Assembly (NCBI GenBank): GCA_945861585.1
Contig: CAMAVC010000014.1
Span: 1-49,974 of the forward strand
DNA from: Planctomicrobium piriforme
Lineage (GTDB): Bacteria; Planctomycetota; Planctomycetia; Pirellulales; UBA1268
Length of the DNA: 49,974 nucleotides
Reading direction: 5' to 3'
Positions 33,415 through 42,632 of this stretch are shown here, in pieces. Within the stretch, counting starts at the first letter, position 1. Each line of letters opens with the position of its first letter. The notes under the pieces were generated by a model that worked only from the letters and a program-made list of their open reading frames with translations, ran no database searches and was not told the origin of the DNA. The translations under genes and the position numbers were made by a program.

Positions 33415-35112
33415 ATGCGCCCAGCTCAGCGTTCCCGCACAATTGCTGCTTCGCCCCCCCGCCCGCTCTGGCCGCCACGGAGGGTGCTCGTGTCGCTGGC
33501 GTCGCTTGCCACGGCGACGGTGCTCGTGCGGGCCGGGATGCTCGAGCCGGTCGTGGGCAGCATCGTCGACCAGGCGGTGCGGAACATCATCTCGCTGATT
33601 CTCGTCTTCGCGGCGCTCGTGTCGCTTTTGCTCTGGTTCGTGCGCGAAAGCGGCCATGCCACCGCGCTCAAGCAGATGGTGCTCGGCGGACTGCTCGGGG
33701 CGGTCGTCGTGGCCGCGGGCATGCTCCGCATCGAACGCGTGTCGGGCGATCTCGTGCCGGAGTTCGTCTGGCGGTGGGCCCCGTCGCGGGATCGCCTGCT
33801 CCAGGCGCGGCCTGCCGCTGCGCCCGTGGCCGATGCGCCCGCCTGGGAGCCGACGCCCGCGGACTTCCCTCGGTTCTTGGGCCCGGCTGGCGATCTCAGC
33901 CTCGCTGAGCCCACGCTCGATGCAGACTGGGCCACGCGGCCACCGCGCGAGCTCTGGCGGCGGCCAATCGGCGCCGGCTGGGGAGGGATCGTGACGTACG
34001 GCGAGCATGCTGTGACGCTCGAGCAGCGCGGCGACGACGAAGTCGTGGCGTGCTACGCAGTCGCCACGGGCGAGCCGGAGTGGGCCGTGGGCGTACCGGC
34101 GCGGCACGAGACGGTGCTCGGCGGCGTGGGGCCGCGGTCCACGCCGACGGTCCGCGAGGGCATGGTCTACACGACCGGAGCCACCGGCTGGCTGCATGCG
34201 ATCGACGGGGCGAACGGGCGCGTGGTCTGGAAGAAGAATATTGTTGCCGACCTCGACATTGATCCCGCAGCCCATGTGGCCGCCGTGGCCTGGGGCCGCG
34301 CCGGCTCGCCGCTCGTAACCGACGATCTTGTGATCGTGCCTGGCGGCGGGCCGCGGAGTGCGCGGCCGGAGTTCGTGTCGCTCGTCGCGTACGACCGGGC
34401 CACGGGTGAACGACGCTGGGCCGCCGGCGACGAGCAGATCAGCTATGTGACGCCGCACCTCGCCACGCTCGGTGGCCGCGAGGCCATCGTCGCCGTCAAC
34501 GAAGCACGGGTCGTGGGCTACGACCCGGCGACGCGCGACGTGGTCTGGCAGTTCGACTGGCCCGGCCACTCCAACTCCGACGCCACCTGCTCGCAGGCCG
34601 TCGTGCTCGACGATCGGCGGGTCTTCATCTCGAAGGGCTACGGCATCGGGGCGGCGGTCTTCGAACTCGGCGACACGTCTCCGGCACGTCCCTGGACGCT
34701 CCGCGAGGTCTGGCACGAGACAGGGAGCCTGAAGACGAAGTTTACGAACGTGGTGATCCACGAGGGCCACGCCTACGGCCTCTCCGACGGCATCCTCGAG
34801 TGCGTGCGGCTCGCCGACGGCAAGCGGGCCTGGAAGGGCGGGCGGTACGGGCAGGGGCAGGTGCTGCGCGTCGGTGCGCTCTTGCTCGTACAGGCCGAGT
34901 CGGGCGAGGTGGTGCTCGTCGATGCCGCGCCCGCGAAGCACGTCGTGCGGGGCCGGCTCGCGGCGCTTCGCGGCCAGACGTGGAACAATCTCTGCCTCTC
35001 CGGCCGGCGGCTGCTCGTGCGGAACGCCGAAGAGGCGGCCTGCTATGAGTTGCCGGCCAAGACTGCCGATGTCGCGGTGATCATGGCTCCATCCCAGAGC
35101 AGCCTGCGATGA
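33415..35112 (+). CDS. Membrane-anchored PQQ-type beta-propeller protein
   Basis: 565 aa. Three N-terminal membrane segments (about residues 25-115: LVSLASLATATVLV, IISLILVFAALVSLLLWFV, MVLGGLLGAVVVAAGML) anchor a periplasmic part. From about residue 150 it shows the eight-blade PQQ-like propeller pattern: repeated tryptophan-docking ends such as YAVATGEPEWAVG, AIDGANGRVVWKKN, YDRATGERRWAAG, YDPATRDVVWQFD, RLADGKRAWKG. No catalytic Ca2+/PQQ residues are clearly kept, so a structural or binding role (BamB-like) is likely. Overlaps the downstream SDR by ATGA. Confidence 0.85.
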   Translation: MRPAQRSRTIAASPPRPLWPPRRVLVSLASLATATVLVRAGMLEPVVGSIVDQAVRNIISLILVFAALVSLLLWFVRESGHATALKQMVLGGLLGAVVVAAGMLRIERVSGDLVPEFVWRWAPSRDRLLQARPAAAPVADAPAWEPTPADFPRFLGPAGDLSLAEPTLDADWATRPPRELWRRPIGAGWGGIVTYGEHAVTLEQRGDDEVVACYAVATGEPEWAVGVPARHETVLGGVGPRSTPTVREGMVYTTGATGWLHAIDGANGRVVWKKNIVADLDIDPAAHVAAVAWGRAGSPLVTDDLVIVPGGGPRSARPEFVSLVAYDRATGERRWAAGDEQISYVTPHLATLGGREAIVAVNEARVVGYDPATRDVVWQFDWPGHSNSDATCSQAVVLDDRRVFISKGYGIGAAVFELGDTSPARPWTLREVWHETGSLKTKFTNVVIHEGHAYGLSDGILECVRLADGKRAWKGGRYGQGQVLRVGALLLVQAESGEVVLVDAAPAKHVVRGRLAALRGQTWNNLCLSGRRLLVRNAEEAACYELPAKTADVAVIMAPSQSSLR

Positions 35113-35858
35113 GCGAACTTGCGGGACGCACGGCGCTCGTGACCGGCTCGACGAGCGGCATCGGCCGGGTCGTGGCCCTCGAACTCGCTGCCGCCGGCGC
35201 GCGTGTCGCGGTGCACGGGCGATCGGCGGCCCACGCGGCCGAGGTGGCCGCGCTGCTCGGCGACCGTCATGCGGGGACGTTTCTCGCCGACCTCGCCGAT
35301 GCGCAGGCCGTGGCCGGGCTCGTGCGGGAGGTCGAGGCGCGGCTGCCGGAGGTGAGCATCGTGGCGCTCGTGGCGGGGGCCGACGTGCTCACGGGCCCGC
35401 CCGCGAAGTGGCCGTTCGAGCAGAAGCTCGAGCAGCTGCTCGCCGTGGACGTGGTGGCCACGATGCAGCTTGCGCGGGCCTTTGGCCGCTGGATGGCCGG
35501 CCGCGAAGGAGGCTCGATCGTGACGATCGGCTGGGATCAGGCCGACGTGGGCATGGAGGGAGATAGCGGCGAGCTGTTCGCAGCCACGAAGGGCGCGGTC
35601 ATGGCGTTTTCAAAGAGCGTTGCGCGGTCGCTCGCGCCGAAGGTCCGCGTGAACTGCGTCGCCCCCGGCTGGATCAAGACGGCCTGGGGCGAGCATGCCA
35701 GCGAAGCCTGGCAGAAGCGGGCCGTGCGCGAGAGCATGCTTAGCCGCTGGGGCACACCGGAGGACATCGCCGCCGCGATCCGCTGGCTCGTGGGGCCCGA
35801 TGCCGCCTTCATCACGGGCCAGGTGCTCAACGTCAACGGCGGCTTCCGCCGCGCGTGA
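35109..35858 (+). CDS. SDR-fold protein with degenerate catalytic site
   Basis: 249 aa, the classical SDR length. The nucleotide motif TGSTSGIGR (12-20) and the C-terminal VNCVAPGWIKT are well kept. The catalytic Tyr of YxxxK is Phe here (FAATK, F157-K161), the usual Ser near 141 is replaced (SIVTIGWDQ), and NNAG is degraded (LVAGAD). It therefore probably binds NAD(P) without standard carbonyl reduction. It is translationally coupled to the propeller gene, suggesting a shared complex. Annotating it as FabG would be misleading. Confidence 0.85.
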   Translation: MSELAGRTALVTGSTSGIGRVVALELAAAGARVAVHGRSAAHAAEVAALLGDRHAGTFLADLADAQAVAGLVREVEARLPEVSIVALVAGADVLTGPPAKWPFEQKLEQLLAVDVVATMQLARAFGRWMAGREGGSIVTIGWDQADVGMEGDSGELFAATKGAVMAFSKSVARSLAPKVRVNCVAPGWIKTAWGEHASEAWQKRAVRESMLSRWGTPEDIAAAIRWLVGPDAAFITGQVLNVNGGFRRA

Positions 35859-35865
35859 CGTCCGT

Positions 35866-35888
35866 TGTAGGACAGGCTTCAGCCTGTC
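35866..35888 (+). repeat. R1 REP-like hairpin
   Basis: Exact plus-oriented copy of R1, starting 7 bp after the stop of the SDR gene. Confidence 0.85.
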
Positions 35889-35909
35889 GTAGTTCAACTC
35901 TCGCGCACC

Positions 35910-36051
35910 GGCTCGGGGTTACCCCGTACCGTCTCGCCGGACGTTCGTTGCGCCCATCCTGGGCTTCACTCACTCGGATGTGCCTGCGCTGCGCCATCCA
36001 TGGCTTCGCTGGTCACATACGCCGTCTCAACGGCAGGGGTAACCCCTCGCC
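35910..36051. mobile_element. Second copy of the MITE-like element
   Basis: Starts with GGCTCGGGGTTACCCC (35910-35925) and carries GGGGTAACCCC (36036-36046) near the other end, where the last five bases differ from the perfect copy. The 142-bp length and interior match the reverse complement of 205-346. It lies between the SDR gene and the pabA 3' end. Confidence 0.7.
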
Positions 36052-36059
36052 TCCCCTCC

Positions 36060-36722
36060 TCAAAATGTGACGATGCGATCGGTGGGTGAGGCGTCGTACG
36101 CGGGCGATGGCAGCAGTTGTGACGCGATCGTGGGAATGTCTGCGCGATGGGGGATGCCGGCGAGGTCGAGGAAGTTGGCGAGCAGGCGGAAGCCGTGGTC
36201 GGTGAGGATCGACTCGGGGTGGAACTGTACGCCCCAGAGGCGGTCGGGGCCGTGCTCGATCGCCATGATCGTGCCGTCGTCGTCACGGGCTGTCACGGTG
36301 AGGCCGGGTGGCAGTGCAGCGGGGTCGACGACGAGCGAGTGGTAGCGGGCGGCGGTCATCGGGCTCTCGATGCCGGCGAAGAGATTGATGGCATCGTGGT
36401 GCACCGGGCTCGTGCGGCCGTGGACGGGCTCACGGGCGCGCACGATTCGAGCCCCGAGCGCGGCGGCGATCGCCTGGTGGCCGAGGCACACGCCGAGGAT
36501 GGGCACACGGCCGCGAAACGCCTGCACGGCGGCGACCGAGCAGCCGGCCTCGGCCGGCGTGCACGGGCCGGGCGAGATGATGATCGCCTGCGGAGCCAGC
36601 CGCGTGATGCCGGCCACGTCGAGCGCGTGGCTCGATTCGACGGCCGTCTCCACGCCGAGGAGCTCGACGTAGCGGGCGAGGTTGAAGACGAAGCTGTCGC
36701 GGTTGTCGAGGACGAGGATCAT
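36060..36722 (-). CDS. pabA: Aminodeoxychorismate synthase glutaminase (PabA)
   Basis: 220 aa, a class I glutamine amidotransferase that feeds ammonia to PabB. The nucleophile Cys79 sits in GVCLGHQ, and the His168-Glu170 pair in GVQFHPES. The N-terminal LVLDNRDSFVFNLARY is the family opening. Alone it could also be TrpG; its coupling (ATGA overlap) with a PabB-type partner decides for p-aminobenzoate. It is the last gene of the three-gene pAB/pterin operon. Confidence 0.9.
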   Translation of the reverse strand: MILVLDNRDSFVFNLARYVELLGVETAVESSHALDVAGITRLAPQAIIISPGPCTPAEAGCSVAAVQAFRGRVPILGVCLGHQAIAAALGARIVRAREPVHGRTSPVHHDAINLFAGIESPMTAARYHSLVVDPAALPPGLTVTARDDDGTIMAIEHGPDRLWGVQFHPESILTDHGFRLLANFLDLAGIPHRADIPTIASQLLPSPAYDASPTDRIVTF

Positions 36723-38251
36723 GAGAGCCCCCCGCGCCGTTCCGAAAATGAATCGAGGACGCGCAGCATGCCCTCCGCCTTGTGGAGCGACTCGGCGTGC
36801 TCGGCGGCGGGATCGCTCGCGGCGGTGATCCCGCCGCCGGCGGCGAAGGTGACGAGGCCGTCGGTGGCTACGAACGTGCGAATCAGAAGGTTGAAATCGG
36901 CCGTGCCGTCGAAGCCGATGTATCCGAGCGAGCCGCAGTAGGCGCCGCGGGCGAAGCCCTCGAGTGCGGAGATGATCTCGCAGGCGCGGTGCTTGGGCGC
37001 GCCCGTCACGCTGCCCCCGGGAAGGGCGGCCTCGACGGCGTCGAGCGACGTGAGGCCGGGCCGCAGGCGGCCGGCCACGATCGACACGAGGTGTTGCACG
37101 TAGCGGTAGCGTTCGAGCCGGCAGAGCGCCTCCACACGCACGCTTGCCGGCACGCAGACCCGGGCAAGGTCGTTGCGCACGAGATCGACGATCATCACGT
37201 TTTCGGCCCGGTCCTTCGCGCTCGCGCCGAGGTCATCGCCGGCGTAGAGATCGGCCTCGGGGCTCGCGATCACGCGGCGCGTGCCCTTGATGGGGTGCAT
37301 CCGCACGGTGCCGCGGGTCACCTGCAGAAACCGCTCCGGCGACATGCTCGCGATCCGGCAGGTGCCCGCGTCGAAGAAGCCGGCGAAGGGGGCGGCGTTG
37401 AGGGAGCGGGCCCGGGCGTAGAGCTCCACGGGATCGACGCTTGTCGCCACGGCGAACCGCTGGGCGAGATTCACCTGAAACACGTCTCCCGCCCGCACGA
37501 ATTCGATGCCCCTGTGCACCATCTCGCGATAGGCCTCGGCGGAGTGCGTGGCCAAGACGTGCGGGTGGGTCGGCAGCGGATGCTCGGCGCCCGGTGGGAG
37601 CGGTGCCGGGGGTGCGGGCGCCGGCTGGCACGGTTCTGGGGCGGCGAGCCGCTCGAGCAGGGCATCGAGCCGGGCTGTCGCCCGTTCGCGGCGGGCGACG
37701 GGGCCCTTCGCCGGCACGCCCTGCGAAATGATCCAGCCGCGGCCGGCATCGTGGTCGAAGGCGACGACGACGTCGTAGATGTGCAGCGCCACGAGCGGCA
37801 CGCCGGCGGCCGGAGGCTGTGGTGCATCGAGGCCGAGCCGCGCGAGCCCGCATTCGTAGGCCACGAGCCCAGCCACGCCGCCCTGAAACGGCGGCAGGGC
37901 GGGGATCGTGGTGCAGGCCAGGTCGGCAAGCAGGGCTCGGATCGCAGCGAACGCGGCCGCGATGTCGGCGGCGCCGGCAGCCGCGGGCACGACCACGGAG
38001 TGAATCGGATCGGCAGCCACGAACGAATACCGCCCGAGCCGAGGGAGCGCGCCATCGGCCTCGTCGGCAGGCGACAGCTCGTCGAGCGCGGCGCTGTCGA
38101 GAAACACGAGCTGCGGCGCGGCCGCAAGCTGGCGGAAGACGGCCGGCGCGGTCACGTGCCGGGCCAGCTCGGCGACGACCGCGCCGGAGGCCGTGGTGAA
38201 TCGGCGCGTGACGAGCGGTGCGGCGTGGAGCGAGTCGGCTGGCGCGGTCAT
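36719..38251 (-). CDS. pabB: Aminodeoxychorismate synthase component I (PabB)
   Basis: 510 aa. Chorismate-using enzyme that makes 4-amino-4-deoxychorismate. The signature PIKGT (320-324) has the Lys typical of PabB, where anthranilate synthase has PIAGT. LPGGSVTGAPKHRACEII and GSLGYIGFDGTADFNLLIR are the C-terminal chorismate-binding motifs. It overlaps pabA and the DHPS-like gene by ATGA on both sides, which ties p-aminobenzoate supply to the pterin module. Confidence 0.92.
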   Translation of the reverse strand: MTAPADSLHAAPLVTRRFTTASGAVVAELARHVTAPAVFRQLAAAPQLVFLDSAALDELSPADEADGALPRLGRYSFVAADPIHSVVVPAAAGAADIAAAFAAIRALLADLACTTIPALPPFQGGVAGLVAYECGLARLGLDAPQPPAAGVPLVALHIYDVVVAFDHDAGRGWIISQGVPAKGPVARRERATARLDALLERLAAPEPCQPAPAPPAPLPPGAEHPLPTHPHVLATHSAEAYREMVHRGIEFVRAGDVFQVNLAQRFAVATSVDPVELYARARSLNAAPFAGFFDAGTCRIASMSPERFLQVTRGTVRMHPIKGTRRVIASPEADLYAGDDLGASAKDRAENVMIVDLVRNDLARVCVPASVRVEALCRLERYRYVQHLVSIVAGRLRPGLTSLDAVEAALPGGSVTGAPKHRACEIISALEGFARGAYCGSLGYIGFDGTADFNLLIRTFVATDGLVTFAAGGGITAASDPAAEHAESLHKAEGMLRVLDSFSERRGGLS

Positions 38252-39708
38252 GACGAGCGGGCGACCTCATCGGGCGTGGTGTCGGCCGTCGTCTGGGGAC
38301 CGCCGGCCTTGCGGGCCACGTCGGCGGCGGCCCGCGACGGGCCGTGGCCGATTTCAGGCTGAGTGAGGTGCCCCCAGTCGAGGGCCTGGTCTTGGCGATA
38401 GTCTTTCGCGAGCGTGAGCGCCGTCACGGCCTTCGCGATCTCGTAGCCGAGGTAGAAGGCGTGGCTCGGGTCGATGTCGGGCCGGGCCGCCTCGAGCTCC
38501 GCAAACAGCGCGAAGGGATCGCGGGCTGCCAGGTGCAGCCCCGCGCCCACCACGTGCACTTCGCTTCGCTCAGCGAACACCCGGATGTTCGGATCGCGAA
38601 TCGCGCGGGCCAAGGCATCGAGAGCCTCGGGCCCGTGCTCCTGCGGCTTGCCCGCGCGGAGCGTGACGAGCCGCGGCTCGACGTGCTTGGGGAGCGTGCG
38701 GTTCGTGACGGCGTGGTGCACGAGCGCGCGGCCGAGGGCGCATTCGCGCACGCTGCTCTTCGCCCAGTGGATGACTTCGGTCGTGAGCACGGAGCGAATA
38801 CCCGTCTCCTGGCAGAAGCCGAGGAGCAGCGTGTTGATGCCGGCCGAATCGACATCGGTGAGCTCGGTGAGATTACCGATCCCCATCATCATCTCGGCGC
38901 CCGGATGGCGGCGGCGCACGTCGAGGTAGCGGCCGAGGCTCGCGGCGAACCCGAAGCCGATCGGTTCGAGCACTGGATCGAGGCGGCAGCGAACGTGCGC
39001 GGCCGTGAGCCGCTCGATCGTGTCGTCGAAGCCCGCGAGTGTCGCCGGTACGTCGGGGACCACGACGACCTCGCAGCCCCAGTCGGCCGCCGCCGCCACG
39101 TTCGACGAGTTGACCGAGAGCACGAGGCTCGCGCCGGCGCGGACGGCGGCCGCGATCTCGGCGGCGTTGAAGCTGTCGATCGACACCTTCATGCCTTCGC
39201 CCACGAGCATGCCGACGGCGTCGCCGACGCCCGCCCACGTGTCTCCTGGATCGCAGCCCACGTCGATTCGGTCGGCCCCCGCGGCGATGAGCCGGCGAGC
39301 TTCGGCGAGAAGCGCCGGCCGCGAGAGCCGCGGCGCGTGGTTGATCTCGGCGATGATCTCGATGTCGAAGGCGCCGTAGTCGGCGAGGTCGCGCGACTGC
39401 TGGCCGAAGAATTCGTCGAGCCGGCGCAGATCCTCGGGGCCGCGCTCGACCGGCACGTCGGTCACTCCCTGAAACGCAGCGAGCGATCCGCTGCAGGCTC
39501 CGGGCAGGATCACGCGCGTGGTGCCGGGGGGCACGACGAGCCGGCGGGCGATCCAGGGCGTGGTCATCAGGGCCGCCACGGTGATGTTCAGCACCTGCAC
39601 CGAGCAATCGAAGCCGACCCGCGGCGCGAGGGCTTCGAGCACGTGTCGCAGCGAGTGCTCCGCGAGCTTGCCGGTGACGAAGTGGATGCGTTCGCGGGGG
39701 TTGGTCAC
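38248..39708 (-). CDS. DUF6513 / dihydropteroate synthase-like protein
   Basis: 486 aa from a GTG start (VTNPRERIHFVTGKLAEHSL), chosen because it opens the conserved part right after a non-conserved lead. The centre is a DHPS-type TIM barrel: IDVGCDPGD, VSIDSFNAAEI, LVLSVNSSN and the later MGIGNLTELTDVDSAG. The family accompanies methanopterin genes in planctomycetes and methylotrophs and may perform a pterin condensation like DHPS. The first gene of the operon with pabB and pabA, divergent from DUF447. Confidence 0.82.
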   Translation of the reverse strand: MTNPRERIHFVTGKLAEHSLRHVLEALAPRVGFDCSVQVLNITVAALMTTPWIARRLVVPPGTTRVILPGACSGSLAAFQGVTDVPVERGPEDLRRLDEFFGQQSRDLADYGAFDIEIIAEINHAPRLSRPALLAEARRLIAAGADRIDVGCDPGDTWAGVGDAVGMLVGEGMKVSIDSFNAAEIAAAVRAGASLVLSVNSSNVAAAADWGCEVVVVPDVPATLAGFDDTIERLTAAHVRCRLDPVLEPIGFGFAASLGRYLDVRRRHPGAEMMMGIGNLTELTDVDSAGINTLLLGFCQETGIRSVLTTEVIHWAKSSVRECALGRALVHHAVTNRTLPKHVEPRLVTLRAGKPQEHGPEALDALARAIRDPNIRVFAERSEVHVVGAGLHLAARDPFALFAELEAARPDIDPSHAFYLGYEIAKAVTALTLAKDYRQDQALDWGHLTQPEIGHGPSRAAADVARKAGGPQTTADTTPDEVARSS

Positions 39709-39817
39709 GGGGCGGGCCGGAAGAGCGTGCGGGGGGCGGCAGGGGGTCGATTGCAGGGTATTGTAAGCGAGGCCGGCGACGGGGCGTCGCGGCCGCGACC
39801 TCCGGCAGCCACCCGCG

Positions 39818-40396
39818 ATGATTCTCGAAGGCCTCGTCACCACCTGCGGCGCCGACGGCCGGATCCATCTGGCCGCGATGGGGCCCGAGGTCGACGAGGC
39901 CGAGGTGTCGGCGGGCAGGATCGAGCGGCTCGTGCTCAAGCCGTTCGCCACGAGCCAGACGGCAGTGCATCTCGCGCAGCTGGGGGCTGGTGTGTTTCAT
40001 GCCACGGACGACGCGTTGCTCATCGCGCGTGTGGTGACGGGGGCGGCGGGCTCCCCGCCGGCGTGCCGGGCGGCGACGGCCGTGCAGGGCTGGGTGCTCG
40101 ACGGCGTGTGTCGGGCGTATGAATTCGAGATCGTGGCGGCTGACCGCACGGGCGAGCGGCAGCGGCTCGAGGCCCGCGTGGTGGCCACGCACGAGGGGCG
40201 GCCGTTCGTGGGGCTCAACCGGGCGCGGCATGCGGTCGTGGAAGGGGCGATCCTCGTGACGCGGGTGCATCTGCTCGGGGCCGACGAGGTGCGGAGGCAG
40301 CTGGCGGAGCTGCGCGTGCTCGTGGAGAAGACGGGGGGCACGCGCGAGCACGAGGCGTTCGGGTTGTTGGAGAGAAGCGTGGAGGGACGGGGTTGA
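39818..40396 (+). CDS. DUF447 family protein (FMN-binding split-barrel fold)
   Basis: 192 aa. MILEGLVTTCGADGRIHLAAMGPEV is the DUF447 opening, and the strand-rich body with FVGLNRARHAVVEGAI fits a flavin-type split barrel. In methanogens and H4MPT-using bacteria it lies beside methanopterin genes, but its reaction is not established. It is divergent from the DHPS-like gene and 112 bp upstream of RFAP synthase, separated by R1 repeats. Its stop TGA abuts an R1 half. Confidence 0.8.
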   Translation: MILEGLVTTCGADGRIHLAAMGPEVDEAEVSAGRIERLVLKPFATSQTAVHLAQLGAGVFHATDDALLIARVVTGAAGSPPACRAATAVQGWVLDGVCRAYEFEIVAADRTGERQRLEARVVATHEGRPFVGLNRARHAVVEGAILVTRVHLLGADEVRRQLAELRVLVEKTGGTREHEAFGLLERSVEGRG

Positions 40397-40467
40397 GCCT
40401 GTCGGCGCGCGTGACAGGCTGAAGCCTGTCCTACAAGGGCGCGTGACAGGCTGAAGCCTGTCCTACA
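40396..40467. repeat. R1 cluster between DUF447 and RFAP synthase
   Basis: One half copy (40396-40405, AGCCTGTCGG) and two full reverse copies (40413-40435 and 40445-40467), ending 41 bp before the RFAP synthase start. Confidence 0.8.
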
Positions 40468-40508
40468 AGGGTCTTTTCGACTGCGGTTGAGGAGGGTCTA
40501 CTCTTCAC

Positions 40509-41582
40509 ATGGCAGAGGAACGCCGAACTTCGAGCCGACCGCCGCGAGCCGTGGAGGTGCGGGCGCCCGCGCGGCTGCACCTCGGCATGCTGTCGTTTGG
40601 CGATCCCGAGGTGCGGTCGTTCGGCGGCGTGGGCGTGATGGTCGATCGGCCGGGCGTGCACGTGCGGCTGCGCCGGGCGGAGGCGTTTCTTGGCCGCGGG
40701 CCGCTCGCCGAGCGGGCGGTGGGCTTCGCTCGCGAGGCCGCGAAGACATGGGGCCTTCCCGAGAAGGCTGCCTGTGAGATCGAGGTGGTCGCAACGCCGC
40801 GGGCCCACGTGGGGCTCGGCAGCGGCACGCAGCTGGCGCTCGCCGTCGCCGCCGGCATGCAAGGTCTGTATCGCGGGTCGCACACCCTGCCGATCGTGGC
40901 GGAGCAGGGCCAGCCGATCGACGATGAGCACTCGTTCGAGTCAGCAGACGCGCTCGATTTCGCCCGGGCCGTCGGCCGCGGTCGGCGGTCGTGCGTGGGC
41001 ATTCACGGCTTCAGCCGCGGCGGCCTGATCGTGGAGGCGGGCCGGTTCGTGCCGCCCAGAGTGCCGACGGAAGACGGCGAGTTTTCGCCCCTCGTGGCCC
41101 GCGTGCGGCTGCCTTCCACGTGGCGCTGCGTGGTGATCGTGCAGCGCGATTCGATCGGGCTGCACGGCGAGCCAGAGAAGCAGGCGTTTCAGGAGCTCGC
41201 GCCGGTGCCGCGCGAGGTGGCGGCGGAGCTCGCCCGGATCGCACTCATGGAGATTCTGCCGGCGGCCGTCGAGGGACGGTTTGCGGCGTTCTCCCAGGCG
41301 GTGCGGCGCTACGGCGACTTGGCGGGCCAGCCGTTCGCACCTGTGTCGGAGCGGCTGCCGCATGCGGCGTCGACGGCGCAGCTCCTCGAACTGCTCGACG
41401 AGCTCGGCATTCGGGGTGCGGCGCAGAGCAGTTGGGGGCCGGCTGTGATGGCCTGCTGCGAGTCGCTCGAGGCGGCAGGGCACGTGGTGGAGCGGTTCGA
41501 CGCGCTCAAGCTCCTGCCGCAGTATGAGCCGGTGATCGCCCGGTTCGACGCGCAGGGGGCGACGCTGCGCGTCGTGGAGTAG
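40509..41582 (+). CDS. beta-RFAP synthase
   Basis: 357 aa. GHMP-kinase-fold enzyme that joins p-aminobenzoate (or 4-hydroxybenzoate) with PRPP and releases CO2 and PPi to give beta-ribofuranosylaminobenzene 5'-phosphate, the first committed step of H4MPT synthesis. VRAPARLHLGMLSFGDPEVRSFGGVGVMVDRPG is the family N-terminus, and PRAHVGLGSGTQLALAVAAG the GHMP glycine-rich motif. The substrate p-aminobenzoate is supplied by pabAB 3 kb away. Stop TAG is 15 bp before an R1 copy. Confidence 0.9.
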   Translation: MAEERRTSSRPPRAVEVRAPARLHLGMLSFGDPEVRSFGGVGVMVDRPGVHVRLRRAEAFLGRGPLAERAVGFAREAAKTWGLPEKAACEIEVVATPRAHVGLGSGTQLALAVAAGMQGLYRGSHTLPIVAEQGQPIDDEHSFESADALDFARAVGRGRRSCVGIHGFSRGGLIVEAGRFVPPRVPTEDGEFSPLVARVRLPSTWRCVVIVQRDSIGLHGEPEKQAFQELAPVPREVAAELARIALMEILPAAVEGRFAAFSQAVRRYGDLAGQPFAPVSERLPHAASTAQLLELLDELGIRGAAQSSWGPAVMACCESLEAAGHVVERFDALKLLPQYEPVIARFDAQGATLRVVE

Positions 41583-41597
41583 TGAGCGAGCTTGGAG

Positions 41598-41620
41598 GAC
41601 AGGCTGAAGCCTGTCCTACA
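41598..41620 (-). repeat. R1 hairpin overlapping the dapA stop
   Basis: Exact reverse R1 copy. Its CTA (41616-41618) is the complement of the TAG stop codon of dapA. Confidence 0.85.
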
Positions 41621-42509
41621 TGTGCAGCAAGCCGTAGGCCTTGAGCGCCGCGCGGAGCTTGTCGGCGAGCGCGCGTTCGAGCGGCACGAGCGGTAGTCGC
41701 ACGTCGCCCGTGTCGCGGCCCAGCATCGCCATCGCGCTCTTGATCGGAATCGGGTTGCTTGCCAGGCCAAGCAGGTCGCGGCAGAGGGCGAAGAGCGTGT
41801 GGTGGAGCGACCTGGCCTTCGCGAGGTCGCCTGCTTCGAAAGCGTCGCAGAGGGCCTTCATGTCGGCCGGCACGAGGTTGCTCACGACGGAGATCACGCC
41901 CCGCCCGCCGATCGAGAGCAGCGGGAGCGTGAGGCTGTCGTCGCCGGAGAGCACCGTGAGATCGGTGGCGGCGAGGATCTGCGAGGCCTGGTCCATCGAG
42001 CCGGTGGCCTCCTTCACCATCGTGATGCCCGGCAGACTGGCGAGCCGCACGATCGTCTCGGGCTCGATGTTGCGGCCGGTGCGGGCCGGAATGTTGTAGA
42101 TGCAGATCGGAATGTCCACGCTCTCGGCGATCGCTTTGAAGTGTTCGTAGAGACCTTGCTGCGTCGGCCGGTTGTAGTAGGGGCCGACGACGAGGGCCGC
42201 GTTGGCCCCGGCCTTGGCCGCATACTTCGTAAGCCGCACCGCCTCGGCGGTGGAGTTGCTGCCCGTGCCGGGCATCACGAGCACGCGGCCGGCCGCCGCG
42301 TCGATCGTTTCGGCGATCACACGCTCGTGCTCCTCGTGCGAGAGCGTGGGCGACTCGCCCGTCGTGCCCACCGGGCACAGGCACGTGACGCCGGCCTGAG
42401 CCTGAAAGTCCACCTGCTCGCGGAGCCGCGGGAAGTCGATCTTGCCGTCGCGAAACGGGGTCACGATCGCGACCGACACACCGGCGAACTGTTCGGCTCT
42501 CGTGGGCAT
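41616..42509 (-). CDS. dapA: 4-hydroxy-tetrahydrodipicolinate synthase
   Basis: 297 aa. Condenses pyruvate and aspartate semialdehyde in lysine and peptidoglycan precursor synthesis. Visible are GTTGESPTL, the Tyr/Thr motif [11 protein letters not shown], and the Schiff-base Lys in MVKEATGS. The usual length and layout of the NAL family. A pyruvate-dependent relative (e.g. N-acetylneuraminate lyase) is less likely given the [14 protein letters not shown] segment. The stop lies inside an R1 repeat. Confidence 0.92.
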   Translation of the reverse strand: MPTRAEQFAGVSVAIVTPFRDGKIDFPRLREQVDFQAQAGVTCLCPVGTTGESPTLSHEEHERVIAETIDAAAGRVLVMPGTGSNSTAEAVRLTKYAAKAGANAALVVGPYYNRPTQQGLYEHFKAIAESVDIPICIYNIPARTGRNIEPETIVRLASLPGITMVKEATGSMDQASQILAATDLTVLSGDDSLTLPLLSIGGRGVISVVSNLVPADMKALCDAFEAGDLAKARSLHHTLFALCRDLLGLASNPIPIKSAMAMLGRDTGDVRLPLVPLERALADKLRAALKAYGLLHM

Positions 42510-42632
42510 ACGCTGCGTTGCTCCTGACTCACGGATGATCACTGGCACAGTTTTCAAAACCGTGCCGGAACAGCGAGAATACGGATTCGTAGACGGAGCG
42601 GCAAAGGGTGCCGGTCGGCGCGGCAGGAAAGC

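Noticed and set aside
38344-40122. 592-aa plus-strand ORF opposite the DUF6513 gene
   Set aside because: No motif, His/Arg-rich antisense composition, and it overlaps DUF447 in another frame.
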